Positions 49,027 to 60,138 of a stretch of 64,000 nucleotides of DNA are shown piece by piece. The stretch covers positions 434,001 through 498,000 of the forward strand of contig JAIWNF010000023.1 in NCBI GenBank assembly GCA_025093555.1, given 5' to 3'. Within the stretch, counting starts at the first letter, position 1. Each line of letters begins with the position of its first letter. Source of the stretch: Circinella umbellata. Its lineage: Eukaryota > Mucoromycota > Mucoromycetes > Mucorales > Lichtheimiaceae. The position numbers were made by a program, and so were the translations under genes. Under the pieces are notes generated by a model that saw nothing but the letters and a program-made list of their open reading frames with translations, did no database searches and was not told where the DNA came from.

Positions 49027-51930
49027 ATGACCAACATTCAGTGGTGTATCGATAATGCTGGAGTTCTCTCAATTAAATCTTTTGCTGATAATTTCGGTTT
49101 AACGAACAAAGAACAGGCGAACACCAGATACTCAAATATTTTACAATCAGAACAACTATCTACTCTTGCAAATGTAGCAGAACTGAAGGCTGCCTTTTCA
49201 ACTTGGAAAGACAGTAGTCTCGAAGCTGATTATTGGCGTGGTAAAAGCATGTCTGAATCTCGAAAAGAGACAGAGGCTGGATTAACTAAAAACGTGTTAA
49301 ATACAATGAAACGCATTGGAGAAGGGGAGGAAGAAAGAATCACGCAAAGAAGGTACTTTTGAACGTAATTTCAAGTGAAAAGAAAGAAAGAAACACAAGT
49401 TTAGTATTTTTTTACACTTACTTGTGGACGAATTACTGATCCAATTGTTGATAAGGAGGGTAACAGCAGTATTGATACACGTCCTGATACCAGTACACCC
49501 ACTATAACTGAAGCACCAACATCATCTACCGATCATAATTCTTCTTCAGCTGATATGCAATTACATCTGGATCATGGTTAGTAACAATCAAACGTCTATA
49601 GACAATGGATGTTGTATCCAACACATATTATTCATAAAGATAATTATTTGTCATTCTAATTATTAAAGTATAGCGTATCTTTAATTATGCTTTGCTGACA
49701 TTTCGTGTATTTCCCTATTTGGACCATGATTTATAAGAACACAGAAGTCTGTCTTCTATAATGATATAAGGTTACAGCTGCGTAGATATATCATATCGTC
49801 AACCGCTCAAAGTCTAATCTTAATATCATTAATCTTATATTCATAATTCACACGGCCATGACAAATATAAATCTTACGTATACACATATCAATATATCCC
49901 ACTGATAATAAGATTCATATAAATAGAGATAATATTTTATTTTAATAAACTTCAGTTCAATTATTGTTCTTTTGGGTCTCGTTGACTTTTTAACGTCTCT
50001 TTTATTTTATTATATTTGATTGATATAACAATGGATAGTAAATTTTTTATCTTTATATATATATATATATATATATAAAGTTACTGACAATAGTTTCATT
50101 GTGTATAGGTCAACTTAATGAGGAGAAAGGAATCATTGATCTGACATGTACCGATGTAGAAGAGCAATTTGAAGATGTGAACGGAGAAGATCGGGCATCT
50201 GACTATAGTGAAGAATTATCAGATGATGATTTGATGGAATACGATCTTACCTTACAAGATACGTCTTATTCAACCATTGACGACAATGAACGTCGTAAAA
50301 CAAAAGACATTCATGGTTCGGTTTTTCAAGAAAAATTAGTAGTTAAAGAAAAGGATAGTGTATGTATGAGGGAAAACTTATTTTTTTTATTATATAAATA
50401 ATTTGATTTGTCTACTTGCTGACACACATTTTTTGTTTTAATTTCGGGAATAGTGGTTCGTCAAGCAAGGAGAGAAATTGGTAAATATGACCAACATTCT
50501 TAATAATTATCGAACAAGATCACTTAAGGAAAATAAGAAGGATCACAAGGCTATTAGTTCTACACGAGCTTTGTAAGTAGCGATTTTACAATTGAATTCG
50601 GATGTATTACAGCTTTATGAACCTTAACTGACCATGATATTAATTTGAAACATTACAGAAGTTTAAATTGTGTTTATCTTAATACAATACGCGATCAATT
50701 GAAACCATATATTAAAGAAAAGCTTCATGTTATGTTTGAACGAAGCCAAGGTTTCGAAGCATTACTGGTACAGGTATTAATATGGTCTAAAACAGTTGAT
50801 AATGTAAAGTATTGGGTTATTTTTTTGATATTGGGGACATCCATTATTTTCTAAATGTTTAATTGATATAATTTATGTTGATAAAAATAGATCTTGAATA
50901 ACGAAACTCGGGACGAATTTATCTTGGAAAAAGCATTATTAGGATTTAAGACTCAAGCACTCGGTCTTAATAATACTTACATCACCTCATATGCATGAAC
51001 TATATATGATATTGCGAATACTCCATTCAAAAAGAATGACAAAGAAGTGAACGAAGACACACTAGTTCATTATATCTTACATTCACCATTACATTGGATT
51101 TTCGCCGCAGACAATCGTTTGGAGTATCAGTGGTATGATCAGGTGTTATTGTGATTATAGAGAGTCTTCAAATCTAACTTATTACTTATATATAGGGCGA
51201 ATGCGTCTCTTGATTATTGTAAAGGAAAAAAAGGCGAACAAAAACAACCCAATTTCACTGTCTATGCTGAAGTAAAGCGACGGCGATATGATCTATTTGT
51301 TGTTGAAGTGAAACGCGTTGGTGAACTGGAAGGTAGTGATCTTGTCAAGACTGGAAATATGCTTAGAGAAATGCTTTCGAAGTTGGTAATCGGCAAGGTT
51401 CCAAATCCAGTTGTCTTTGGTATGGTGATGAACGGTACGTTTTACGGATTCACTTGGAGATAAAGTATCTTTTAAAAAGAATAGGACTATAGATTTTAAC
51501 GGGTTTAAAATAGGATACAATTGTACAACATATAAACTACAATTAAATCATGCCTATGTGTTTGAATTGATCGAATTGAAAAAGTTTGATCTTCCCAGTC
51601 AACCACACAATTTCAAACAAATTGATAATGCAGTAGAAGGTTTAAATCAAATCAAGTATGTGACACTTTTTATTTAACACTTATTATACTTTATCTTCTT
51701 AATACTGATATTGATAATTATTTGGATGGCTTGACTATATATTTTAGACTTTGGTGTTACAAATGAAGGAAAAAATTGTTAAGAGATACAAAGACCACGA
51801 AGGTAACAACATTACATTTACAAAAATCCCAGATTCGTTTATTCCCCCTAATGCTGAATCAATTCCTAAATCCAGCGGCAAAAGAAAGCTCAAGACAAAT
51901 AAAAATAATGAATCAAGCACAAGTCAATAG
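49027..51930 (+). pseudogene. Gene Y: PD-(D/E)XK-like nuclease family member, probably dead
   Basis: Same architecture as gene W: a 100-residue basic helical N-domain (49027-49353, MTNIQWCIDNAGVLS...), a Ser/Thr/Asp/Glu-rich linker over several short exons (about 49460-50370), helical exons, then a nuclease-like core. Core exons are 50891-51132 (EDTLVHYILHSPLHW, ending LEYQW), 51196-51434 (NFTVYAEVK and RYDLFVVEVKRVGELEGSDL) and 51514-51655 (TTYKLQLNHAYVFELIELKK). A basic Lys/Ser-rich tail follows, ending at TAG 51930. The EVK motif is intact, but the strand where copy B of W has Asp (KADF) reads QPNF here. An in-frame TGA at 50996-50998 (CGA expected) and a phase mismatch at the last splice suggest inactivation. 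Function is unknown; a DNA-cleaving or nuclease-derived role is inferred only from the motif. Confidence 0.65.
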
Positions 51931-52656
51931 GTTGATTTTCTCCTCTGCTCTCCTCTCCTCTTCCCCTTCTATTTTTTACATATCCAAACTTTCCTTTCTC
52001 TTTTTTTATAGTGTTTATTAATGAAAAAAAAAGATAAGTAATAACAAATTATAAAGTAAAAAAAAAGTACATAATAATAGTAATAATCATGTCCATATAA
52101 TAGTTTGCACATACATATTAAAAATAAAGAAAACAAGTATTATATTTCATTCAGGTTCCCAAAAAAATTTTGGGTTCCCAGCTAAATGGGAACCCGTCGG
52201 AGTAATAACTTATGTTATCAGGCAAAACTTTGTCAAATAACAATTGTTATTTGACTTTGGGTTCCCACTGGTGCCACCCATAGTGTTATTAATTATAGCT
52301 TTGTACCGAAATGCATTATATTAAAAAAAAATGAATAAAAAACATAATTTTCTTATATATTTTTAGCCAATGTCTCTTTTCACCATATTACTAGTAAAAA
52401 CTATCTCGTTTCAGCCAAAAAAAAAACTAAGATAAAAGATCTTTTTATTTGATAAAAAATAAATAAAAAACCTCATTACATTTTTTCTCTTCCAAAATTT
52501 GTTTGTTGCCATACCAACACATCCATTCATTTCTTGAAAGACTTAATACAGTATCTTAAAAAAATCAAAAAATGGTCATTTTCTTCTTCGTATACATCAT
52601 TTTCCATTTTCATAAATAGCGTTACGACTAAATTACAATAGTAAACCATCATGTGC
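51931..52656. other. Intergenic region with hairpins
   Basis: No gene supported. It contains GGTTCCCA and GGGAACCC phrases at 52155-52197 and 52258-52270, and the perfect 24-bp palindrome at 52232-52255 (GTCAAATAACAA and its inverse). These may be a tiny hairpin element. Confidence 0.5.
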
Positions 52657-52800
52657 CTTCCATTATTGTGTGCTTTTACTTTTGTGCAACTTTCATTATT
52701 GCGTGATTTGGCTTCTTGCATGATTCGCATTATGGCGTAATTTAACTTTTTGCATGATTTTCACTATTGCGGGCTTTACTACCTTCAACATTGGGTGATT
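52657..52800. repeat. Degenerate ~34-bp tandem repeats with TTATTGCGTG phrase
   Basis: About four imperfect units, each with TTATTGCG or TTATGGCG followed by TTTTGCATGATTT-like sequence. They lie upstream of the Tc1/IS630-type transposase remnant and resemble the GCGCAAA array on its other side, so both may be parts of that element's ends. Confidence 0.5.
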
Positions 52801-53802
52801 TGGTTAGCACAAGTCGATGTAAAAAATTGTTATCCACAACGCTCTGTACTTCTAACAATATTGGTGGAAACGTATTGAAATCATCAGCAGCAAACAAGAC
52901 ATCTGATTGCATGTCATTTGCCTATTCCTTTGAGTGAGGCTGATATTGATCAACCGCGCTTGGTCCTAATCAAACAACAGAAAGAGTAAGAAAACAACAT
53001 AATATCATATACTAACAAAGTCTCGGTAACAGCTTACCAATAAGCTCTTTTATTATAAATGTTATGACATCAGCGTTCAGCAATACTGGTCTACTCATTA
53101 AGTCAGTTCTAGGGCGGTTCTTATATGGTAAAGTAAAAAGAAGAGTATCTGTGCTATGCAACGGCATTTCGATATAAAAAAAAAGCTGTTAGCAACAACA
53201 TAACTGGGTCTATTTGTGTTGTCGCTTGGCAATAAGTTAGACGAAAGGACAATAATGAATCTAATTTAGATAGTAGCATATATTATATAAAAGTAACCAT
53301 ATCATCATAGTCGATATTCTAGTATAATTTTAAGTAACATATCATACAGAAGACAATAGCAACTAATTAATAATCCAATCCAGGTTGAACAAGTTGTGTA
53401 GGAAGAAGAATAATGCGGCTACAATAAGTGTTAGCATCTCCCTTCACAGGAATACCTTGAGCTTTTTTTTATGAAAAAGTGTTTTATAGCCGAGTGGTCG
53501 CAGTATTCTTATATTGATCTCCTTACAATCGCGTAGATCACTGAAAAATTACATTAATCACTAAAGGCTTATACTGACGACCTGAAAACTACACTGGTTT
53601 ATAAACTTTATATCCATAGAGTAAAAAAATGTATTCCCCTTCTTCCATTTTTATATTTTTAAATGCAAAACACTGTATATTTTTGCGTTCCTATTTTTGC
53701 GTCGTACTTTTATCTATTTTGGCATTAAAAAAATGGCTCATATGCAATTTATTTACGAGTTTAATTGCATCGCTGATGAAATATTGACTCACAACTGTCC
53801 CG
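52801..53802. other. Region upstream of the transposase remnant
   Basis: About 1 kb with no intact ORF. It is AT-rich, ends in TTTTTGCG phrases (53678-53710), and is presumably degraded transposon sequence. Confidence 0.4.
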
Positions 53803-54187
53803 TTGAATGCCATGTTGGAACACGTACAGAACATTTTATCGAGTTTGGATATTCTTGATAAAAACAATATGAAAGGATGTTACTTGGTGGTGGACAACTC
53901 ACCCATCTATACAAATCAGTCAATTACTTGTCTTATGGAACAACGTGGCTATGAGTGTACTTATCTTCCCTTTCTCAATCCAATAGAAGGGTTTTGGTTA
54001 AATGTGAAATTAAGTATAATATGTGGCCAGCATTACTTTTATTAAGCTTAATATTATTATCATTGTAGGTATTCGAAAAGCCAAGCTAAGTGAGAAGGAT
54101 CAATTGACCCCGAGAATAACTAAAGCTGTTAAAAGAGTAACCAAGGATGACTATCAGATGGATCAAGCATGCAATGTCGTTTTTTGA
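53803..54187 (+). pseudogene. Tc1/mariner (IS630)-type transposase, C-terminal remnant
   Basis: Two exons (53803-54013, 54069-54187) encode the last third of a DDE transposase. CYLVVDNSPIYTNQ holds the second catalytic Asp, and YLPFLNPIEGFWLNVK holds the terminal acidic residue in the NPIE motif typical of this superfamily. The N-terminal DNA-binding and first-Asp regions are not found upstream. The splice joins in phase. GCGCAAA-type repeat arrays lie on both sides. Confidence 0.75.
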
Positions 54188-54289
54188 TGCTTGCCTTGAA
54201 AAAAAAGTCTTATAGCAACCTGCTGTAGATTTTTTTTTTGTTTTATAAGTAGCTTTCAATAAAATAAAAGTTAATACACATATAATAAA

Positions 54290-54925
54290 AGAACAAAATA
54301 CAAAGTTAGTAACGCAAACATAGTAACGCAAAATTACTGGCGCAAATTTGTTTCCCAAGCAATGCAAAATCTTTTGTGAGTAATGCAAAAAATTTAATAT
54401 GGAAATGCAAAGTCTCATTCTCATTGACGCAAAATTATTTCTGCTTGGCGCAAATGATTTGGAAAAAACCAGTAAATAGTCTAATTCATAAATAATAATA
54501 AACGCCAGTCTTTCGGATATACATAAATATAACCCAACCTATAACCATAACAATACCGGATTTTTAGACTGCTTTTGCGCATTGTAATTATATTTTTTGC
54601 GCACTTGCAATTTTATTTTTGCATACTTCATTAATTTTTTTTGCGCATATAAAATTATTTCGAAAATCAACAATAATGATAATGTTCTCAAATATATTTA
54701 TTAACAGCATTCAATATTAAGATTATTAATAAATAACTATATATTATAATATATTTTCTGAAATATGTGAGCATTGTAAGGAAGTTTATTTGTAAAAGAA
54801 AAAAAAGTTAATGCGCAAAAATAACATTAGGGTGTGCAAAAAAATTAATAGGAGTACGCAAAAAATCCAGTACTGTGGTACAAAGTCTTCAACTGTGCTT
54901 ACAAATTAATTTAGGTTAGTGCGAA
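54290..54925. repeat. Cluster of GCGCAAA/TTTGCGC iterons
   Basis: At least a dozen copies of (T/A)GCGCAAA-like heptamers occur, first as ACGCAAA/GCGCAAA (54310-54450), then as TTTTGCGCA (54570-54650), then again as GCGCAAA (54810-54860). They end in a TACAGTACAGG-type terminus near 54935. The flipped orientation in the middle suggests long TIRs made of short repeats. Confidence 0.6.
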
Positions 54926-55526
54926 AAAACCTGTACTGTAATTTGACTCAGCACTTTTGATACTGACATTGATCTTGCCTACTATTCTGCTGTCTTCTAT
55001 GTTAAAAATTTATATATTACCACGATTCGAAATATGGCTCGGAAATAGCTTATATAAAAATATTACGCTTTGTCTCCTTCATTTTTTTTTCTTTTTTAAT
55101 AATCATTGTGCATGTTTCATGTTTTGTTTCTACAGTACTAATATTATTATGTTATTTTTATCATCTCTTTGGCAGATGAATGTACGGATTAGCTTATTAT
55201 CAACTTTCACATTATTTATAGCTTTAAATTTAAACCTGTTTAACTAGTCTGATATCAATAATATAAATATATGATGTGATTATTTTTTTTTCTGTTTTAG
55301 GACCATGCATAAAAGCAACTGATTCATTGATGTCACATTTTTTTTTATTTTTCATATCTTAAAGAAATAATAGTTATGCAAAGGTACCATGACAAAATTG
55401 TAAAACAAAAGAATAAAATTAAACACAGCCATAGAGGAGGAATAAGGGGGTGGTCACTAGGGCAATCTAAAAGTATATAAAAAGCACGTAAAATGAGCCA
55501 GTTCACCCTTAATTCACGCATTCCAA
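54926..55526. other. Upstream region of gene W copy B
   Basis: No gene supported; AT-rich, ending in a TATA-bearing promoter. This sequence has no counterpart upstream of copy A. Confidence 0.5.
55474..55483 (+). promoter_or_regulatory. TATA-like box of gene W copy B
   Basis: TATATAAAAA lies about 50 bp before the ATG at 55527. Copy A loses homology exactly at the ATG, so this promoter belongs to copy B only. Confidence 0.45.
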
Positions 55527-55880
55527 ATGTCTGACTTTTTTAAATCTATTCCAATCGACCACTGGTCATTGGAGGAATACTGTAAATACAAGAATGAAGA
55601 GAATAAGAACAAAAAGAACTATAAATCTTTGAAACAACTATGCCAAGAGTACATTGGTTTGCTTGAATCTTTCTTTAAAAAGGAGACCAACCACAAAATC
55701 ATGTCAAGAATTGGTCGAATCATTAAAGATTGCAAAGATAAGGTGGCTATATTAATAAATGCTGTGAAAGAAAAGTACCAACAAAATATTATTCACCGAT
55801 TAATTGAATGTTTCTCTTGTATTCTCTATCTTTTTCTGTTAGCCTGCCGATTATCATACCTATCCGCAGCAAGAAAAAAC

Positions 55881-57023
55881 GGATTAAGTATAGAATATAG
55901 GGCAAGTTAAAACTCCGTCATAATAAACTTTAATTTTTTCATCTTATTTGTATTAACTTTAATTATTTAATAATATCATTTATAAAAATAAATATTTTCA
56001 GTATCTTAATTTATTTTAACTTAATTTGAGATAAAAAAAAAGGGCAAAAAAAAACCTTGTAGGTTCATACAAGGAACAAAAACAATTTGTTTTTTGTTTT
56101 TTTTTAAAGAAATTAATCATTTATAGACTTGTTTATTTAACTTCAACAAATCTACACTGTTGTGTTTCTAAAAATTAGAAACACTATTTTTATTTTTTAT
56201 AGTTACACCTAAACGCATGCAACTAGTATCGATAAGGTCGATACTGTCCTCTTGTTGGCCAACAAATATTTTTTGTTTTTTTTTGAATTTTATTAAGAAG
56301 AAAACATAAAATGAATTAAATTTTCTAATGAAAAATTTAATAAAAGGATTCCATTAGTTAAATAAAATAGATCGTGTGCACCCAATCAAAACAAAGTTTA
56401 ATTTGTTTTTTTTATTTTATTAATTAATTTCTTTTAAAAGTAAATGTAAATAATATTTACCTTACTTTCCAAGTATCTTTTTATTTAAAAATAAAAATTC
56501 AATTTTTATTTTAAATATATGTTGAATTTAAAAATGTTAATTTGTTAATTATATTTACAATTGTATATTTAGTTTTCAAAATAGAGTTCTTCAAAAATTT
56601 AGAGATAATCAGGTATATAAAGATATTTCAATGAAAGAAAATGATGATTTTTTATTTTCATTATCAAAAGATGAAAATATAGATAATAAATATATATTGG
56701 ATAATTATTTATAAAATCAAATTGTTCAAAAAAAAATCATAGAACATACAATTAATAAAGAAAAATAGCTACAAAAATATTGATAAAAACATAATTCATT
56801 GAAAGATGATATTATTGACGAAAAAATAATTAAAAATGAAATGAATTTTCTAATGAATAATGAAATCAAAAATAATTTAGAAAATATTGATAAAAATAAG
56901 TAAATTGACTTTTAAATCACAATCTATTTTATATTCAATAAAATAAATAATTAGTAGTTATATATCTTTATTGAACATTTTATTATCAAAAATTATAATA
57001 CCCTACATTCTATATTTGATCCA
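55881..57023. mobile_element. AT-rich GGAT-ended element E2, copy B
   Basis: Inverted counterpart of 41213-42354, with AAAAAAC at 55874-55880 and 57024-57030. Without it, the flanks read on in the coding frame (QQEKTSQDESHQ). The four hairpins are conserved (56055-56074, 56162-56184, 56226-56244, 56252-56265). A broken plus-strand frame (about 56570-56903) contains KFRDNQVYKDISMKENDDFL and ends in KNNLENIDKNK, with four stop codons inside. Confidence 0.75.
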
Positions 57024-57128
57024 AAAAAACATCACAAGACGAATCACACCAGGAATCTCAGAAGATAGTGAATATCAAATCTTCCAAGATCATAATTGGT
57101 GATAGTTATATAGTTAATACAAGAAGTA

Positions 57129-57850
57129 CTGCACCGCTCACTATAACGATATTCGATATAACGACATTTCAATATAACGATAGGGTTTTAGGGTCCAGGA
57201 CGGATTAAGCAGGGAAATATCACTAACTTTCTATAGTGATATCCAACAAGGTTCCAGCAAAAATATCGTTATATTGAGTGAACAAAGAATATAGTTATAT
57301 TTTCAAAAAGTAAACAATACATAGTAATTGCTGGACATTTTTTAATTTTATTTATCAAGAGTTTAATGATTTGAACATTAAATTTATCTTAAACCATTCC
57401 TTATGACAATCTAGCTTTGCTTTTCACTCACTGTAGGAACCCAACCCACCACCCGCTATCCTGCATGGCTTTATAAAGAATAAACAGTTTTTTGGGTCTT
57501 AGTAAGTATGCGCATTTTTTCCCTATAGGCCATCAGCATTAATTATATGTGCTGAGCTGGTTCTAATTCAATTAGAACTAATACGAAAAGACATATTTAA
57601 TAAAAAGAAACTATGCAAAGAGAAAAAAGCAATCGCCATATTATTATAGCTTATTTACAGTATGAACAATATAGTATTCTAGAGCGTTCTTCTTTTTGCA
57701 AGACATATCGATACTAATAAGGCTAAGTACATATGGATAGGGTTTTACCTGACCATTGTAGCTCAGATCAAGAATTCGTTATAGTGATAATTCGATATAA
57801 CGATGCTCTTTTAGTCTCATAGGGTATATCGTTATAGCGAGCGGTGACGG
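57129..57850. mobile_element. pogo-like MITE inside gene W, copy B
   Basis: Inverted counterpart of 40385-41106, with TA at 57127-57128 and 57851-57852. The gene W frame reads NTRS|SPSSS across the repaired site, showing a precise insertion into coding sequence. Confidence 0.8.
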
Positions 57851-58064
57851 TAGTCCTAGTAGTAGCCAAGAGCCCATTGTTGGTAGCAGTAGTGGAAGTA
57901 ACAGCAGTAGCAAAAATAACAATAATATTGATAGTATTAATGAAGAAGAGCTTGGTGATGTTCCGATTAATGATGGTATTGAAGAAGTTGATGACGATTC
58001 TCGGTCTAATTTAACATGGGACTACCATCGGATCAAATATAGAATACAGAGACATTATATAATT

Positions 58065-58997
58065 TTATAGTAAGAGATCCAATGAAGGTAAATAATTTAT
58101 ATATAATATATTTATGATGTTATTATTTTTAATATTGTCAATATTTAATAATTTATATAAAAACTTTTTAAAAGCATTAAATTGTATATTACTTATATAT
58201 GAAGAAAACGAACTTTTTATCTTTATATTAATAAGATTTTCATTAAATGTTTCTAATAAATCAGTACTTCTTTTAATTCTATTATATAACTTATATTTTG
58301 TAAAGTCATTATAATCATTAGTATTATATTCTAAAAATTCTAAAATTTCTTTTTCTTGTAATTCATTAATATTTTCAATTTCATCAAATAATTCTTTATC
58401 TTTTTTTAAACTCAAATATTTACTTTTACTTAATATCTTTTTAGTATTATAAAACATATCTTTTTCATCAATAATATAAAATATATCTTCTAATTTATAA
58501 TTTTTACAATATTCGTCAAAATATATTTCATGAGCACATGTTTTATAATAATTTAAAATATTATATTTTTTATTATAATATAATCTATCAGCTTTATCAT
58601 TTATATTACATATATAATTACATCTCTCACAATATTGTGGTGAATGTTTATTACAATAAGATATATCATTTCCCACTTTTGTTTTACATGTTTTTTCTTT
58701 ACATATTGTTAAATTATTATGATAATAAATATTAACTTCTCTTTCTAATTGTTTTAATTCTTTATCAATATCTTTTATTTTATTTATATGATCATTATAT
58801 TTCTTTTTAATATTCTTTATTTTTATACATTTTATTTTATTTTCTAATATAATATAATCTAATAATAAATAATCTTGTTTATTAAAATATTTAATGTTTT
58901 TATTTTCGTCAATAAATTTTTTATTATAATAATTTAATGCAAATTTTAATTCAGGAATACTTGCTATATTATAATTTTCAAATATTTTATCTATCAT
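58065..58997 (-). CDS. E1-encoded 310-residue AT-biased Cys-containing protein, copy B
   Basis: Identical to the copy A product except for one residue (LEREV here, LEREF in copy A). It is uninterrupted in both copies while the host gene around it has decayed. Here the upstream T-run has ten T, so the short ATG frame ending at TAATAA is in register with this ORF. The Cys/His cluster and helical ends are unchanged. Not recognised. Confidence 0.6.
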   Translation of the reverse strand: MIDKIFENYNIASIPELKFALNYYNKKFIDENKNIKYFNKQDYLLLDYIILENKIKCIKIKNIKKKYNDHINKIKDIDKELKQLEREVNIYYHNNLTICKEKTCKTKVGNDISYCNKHSPQYCERCNYICNINDKADRLYYNKKYNILNYYKTCAHEIYFDEYCKNYKLEDIFYIIDEKDMFYNTKKILSKSKYLSLKKDKELFDEIENINELQEKEILEFLEYNTNDYNDFTKYKLYNRIKRSTDLLETFNENLINIKIKSSFSSYISNIQFNAFKKFLYKLLNIDNIKNNNIINILYINYLPSLDLLL

Positions 58998-59287
58998 ACC
59001 ATTATAATTTTTAACAGTATAATTAATAGAAATATTATTATCTTTATTTTCATTATTAGTTTTTATATTTTTATCAATTTCATTATTATTATCATCTATA
59101 TTTTTATCATCAATTTTTATATTTTTGTTATTATCATCTATATTTAATACACGAATATGATCTTTTTTATAAAAAAAAAATTATTACTTCTCTTTTTTTT
59201 TTCTTTCAACAGGTGAAGTCTTTATATGTTCCCTTTTTGTCATTTTATTTTATTAATGTATAAAATTCAATTTTAATAATATAGATA

Positions 59288-60138
59288 CTAGCAGCCCTTC
59301 CTCGCTTCGCTCGGATAAATGAGCCCCTTCGCTTCGCTTCGGGTCATTTAGCGGTTTGCGTCGCAAAGGGGGGTTCCCCCCTTTGACCCCCAACGGCGCT
59401 TCGCGCCTGTTAGCAACGATATTCAAGGCTGTATAATACTTTTTGAGAAAAAAATATATAATAGATGCCAGTGTAAAAAATCACAAATAATAATAATAAT
59501 AATAATGTAGTGAATCAATCAAATCATCTATGAGAATATATTATACATGTGTAGTATGGCATTTAGAAAAAAGTTAATTGATGCTTTTGTTCTAAACTGT
59601 TTCGAACTGCTCATTAAATTTTCTGTAGTGTGTGAAGAAACACACATATAACCCCGATATCGATGCATTATTTGTACTTGTTTGTCAACACCTGTAAGCC
59701 ATCTGGAGCAAAAAAAAAACGCGATACATGCTAAAGACTATATTATTCTATTGATATATATATATTGAAAGAAAATGTACATTAGAGATAAGAAAAAAAT
59801 TGTAGATATGATAGTTCGAACAAACAGAAACACAATTGTATGATAATAAAAGTTTAGACAAAGTCATTATGATAGTCAATCGTTGATACAAATTCGATAA
59901 GAAATGCAAGAAATACAATAGATATCGATACAGTTTAAAGAAGTTAAAAGACGACCATTTTGCACCTTATTGTGATATTGTGACATTGTGATTTTTTATT
60001 TTACAGCACATGCTATTTATTATTACACCTCATAAAATGTTAACTCAGTCATATTTCCTTTTTTGTGTAGTAGTAAAAATTATTTTTGCTAGTAAAATTT
60101 CCTTTTTTGTGTATAAAATTCAATTTTAATAATATAGA
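59288..60138 (-). mobile_element. Helitron H2, non-autonomous, copy B
   Basis: Inverted counterpart of 38099-38948. Its 5' TCTATATT (60138) directly follows the TATATA of E1, with no H1 between. A third solo 5' end follows its CTAG after two bases, at 59285, as in copy A. Confidence 0.88.

Noticed and set aside
56570..56903. Recoded gene in E2 with TAA/TAG read as Gln
   Set aside because: The frame reads sensibly if stops are Gln, but it also contains TGA, while the E1 ORF and all other genes use standard stops. Decay by C-to-T change is simpler.
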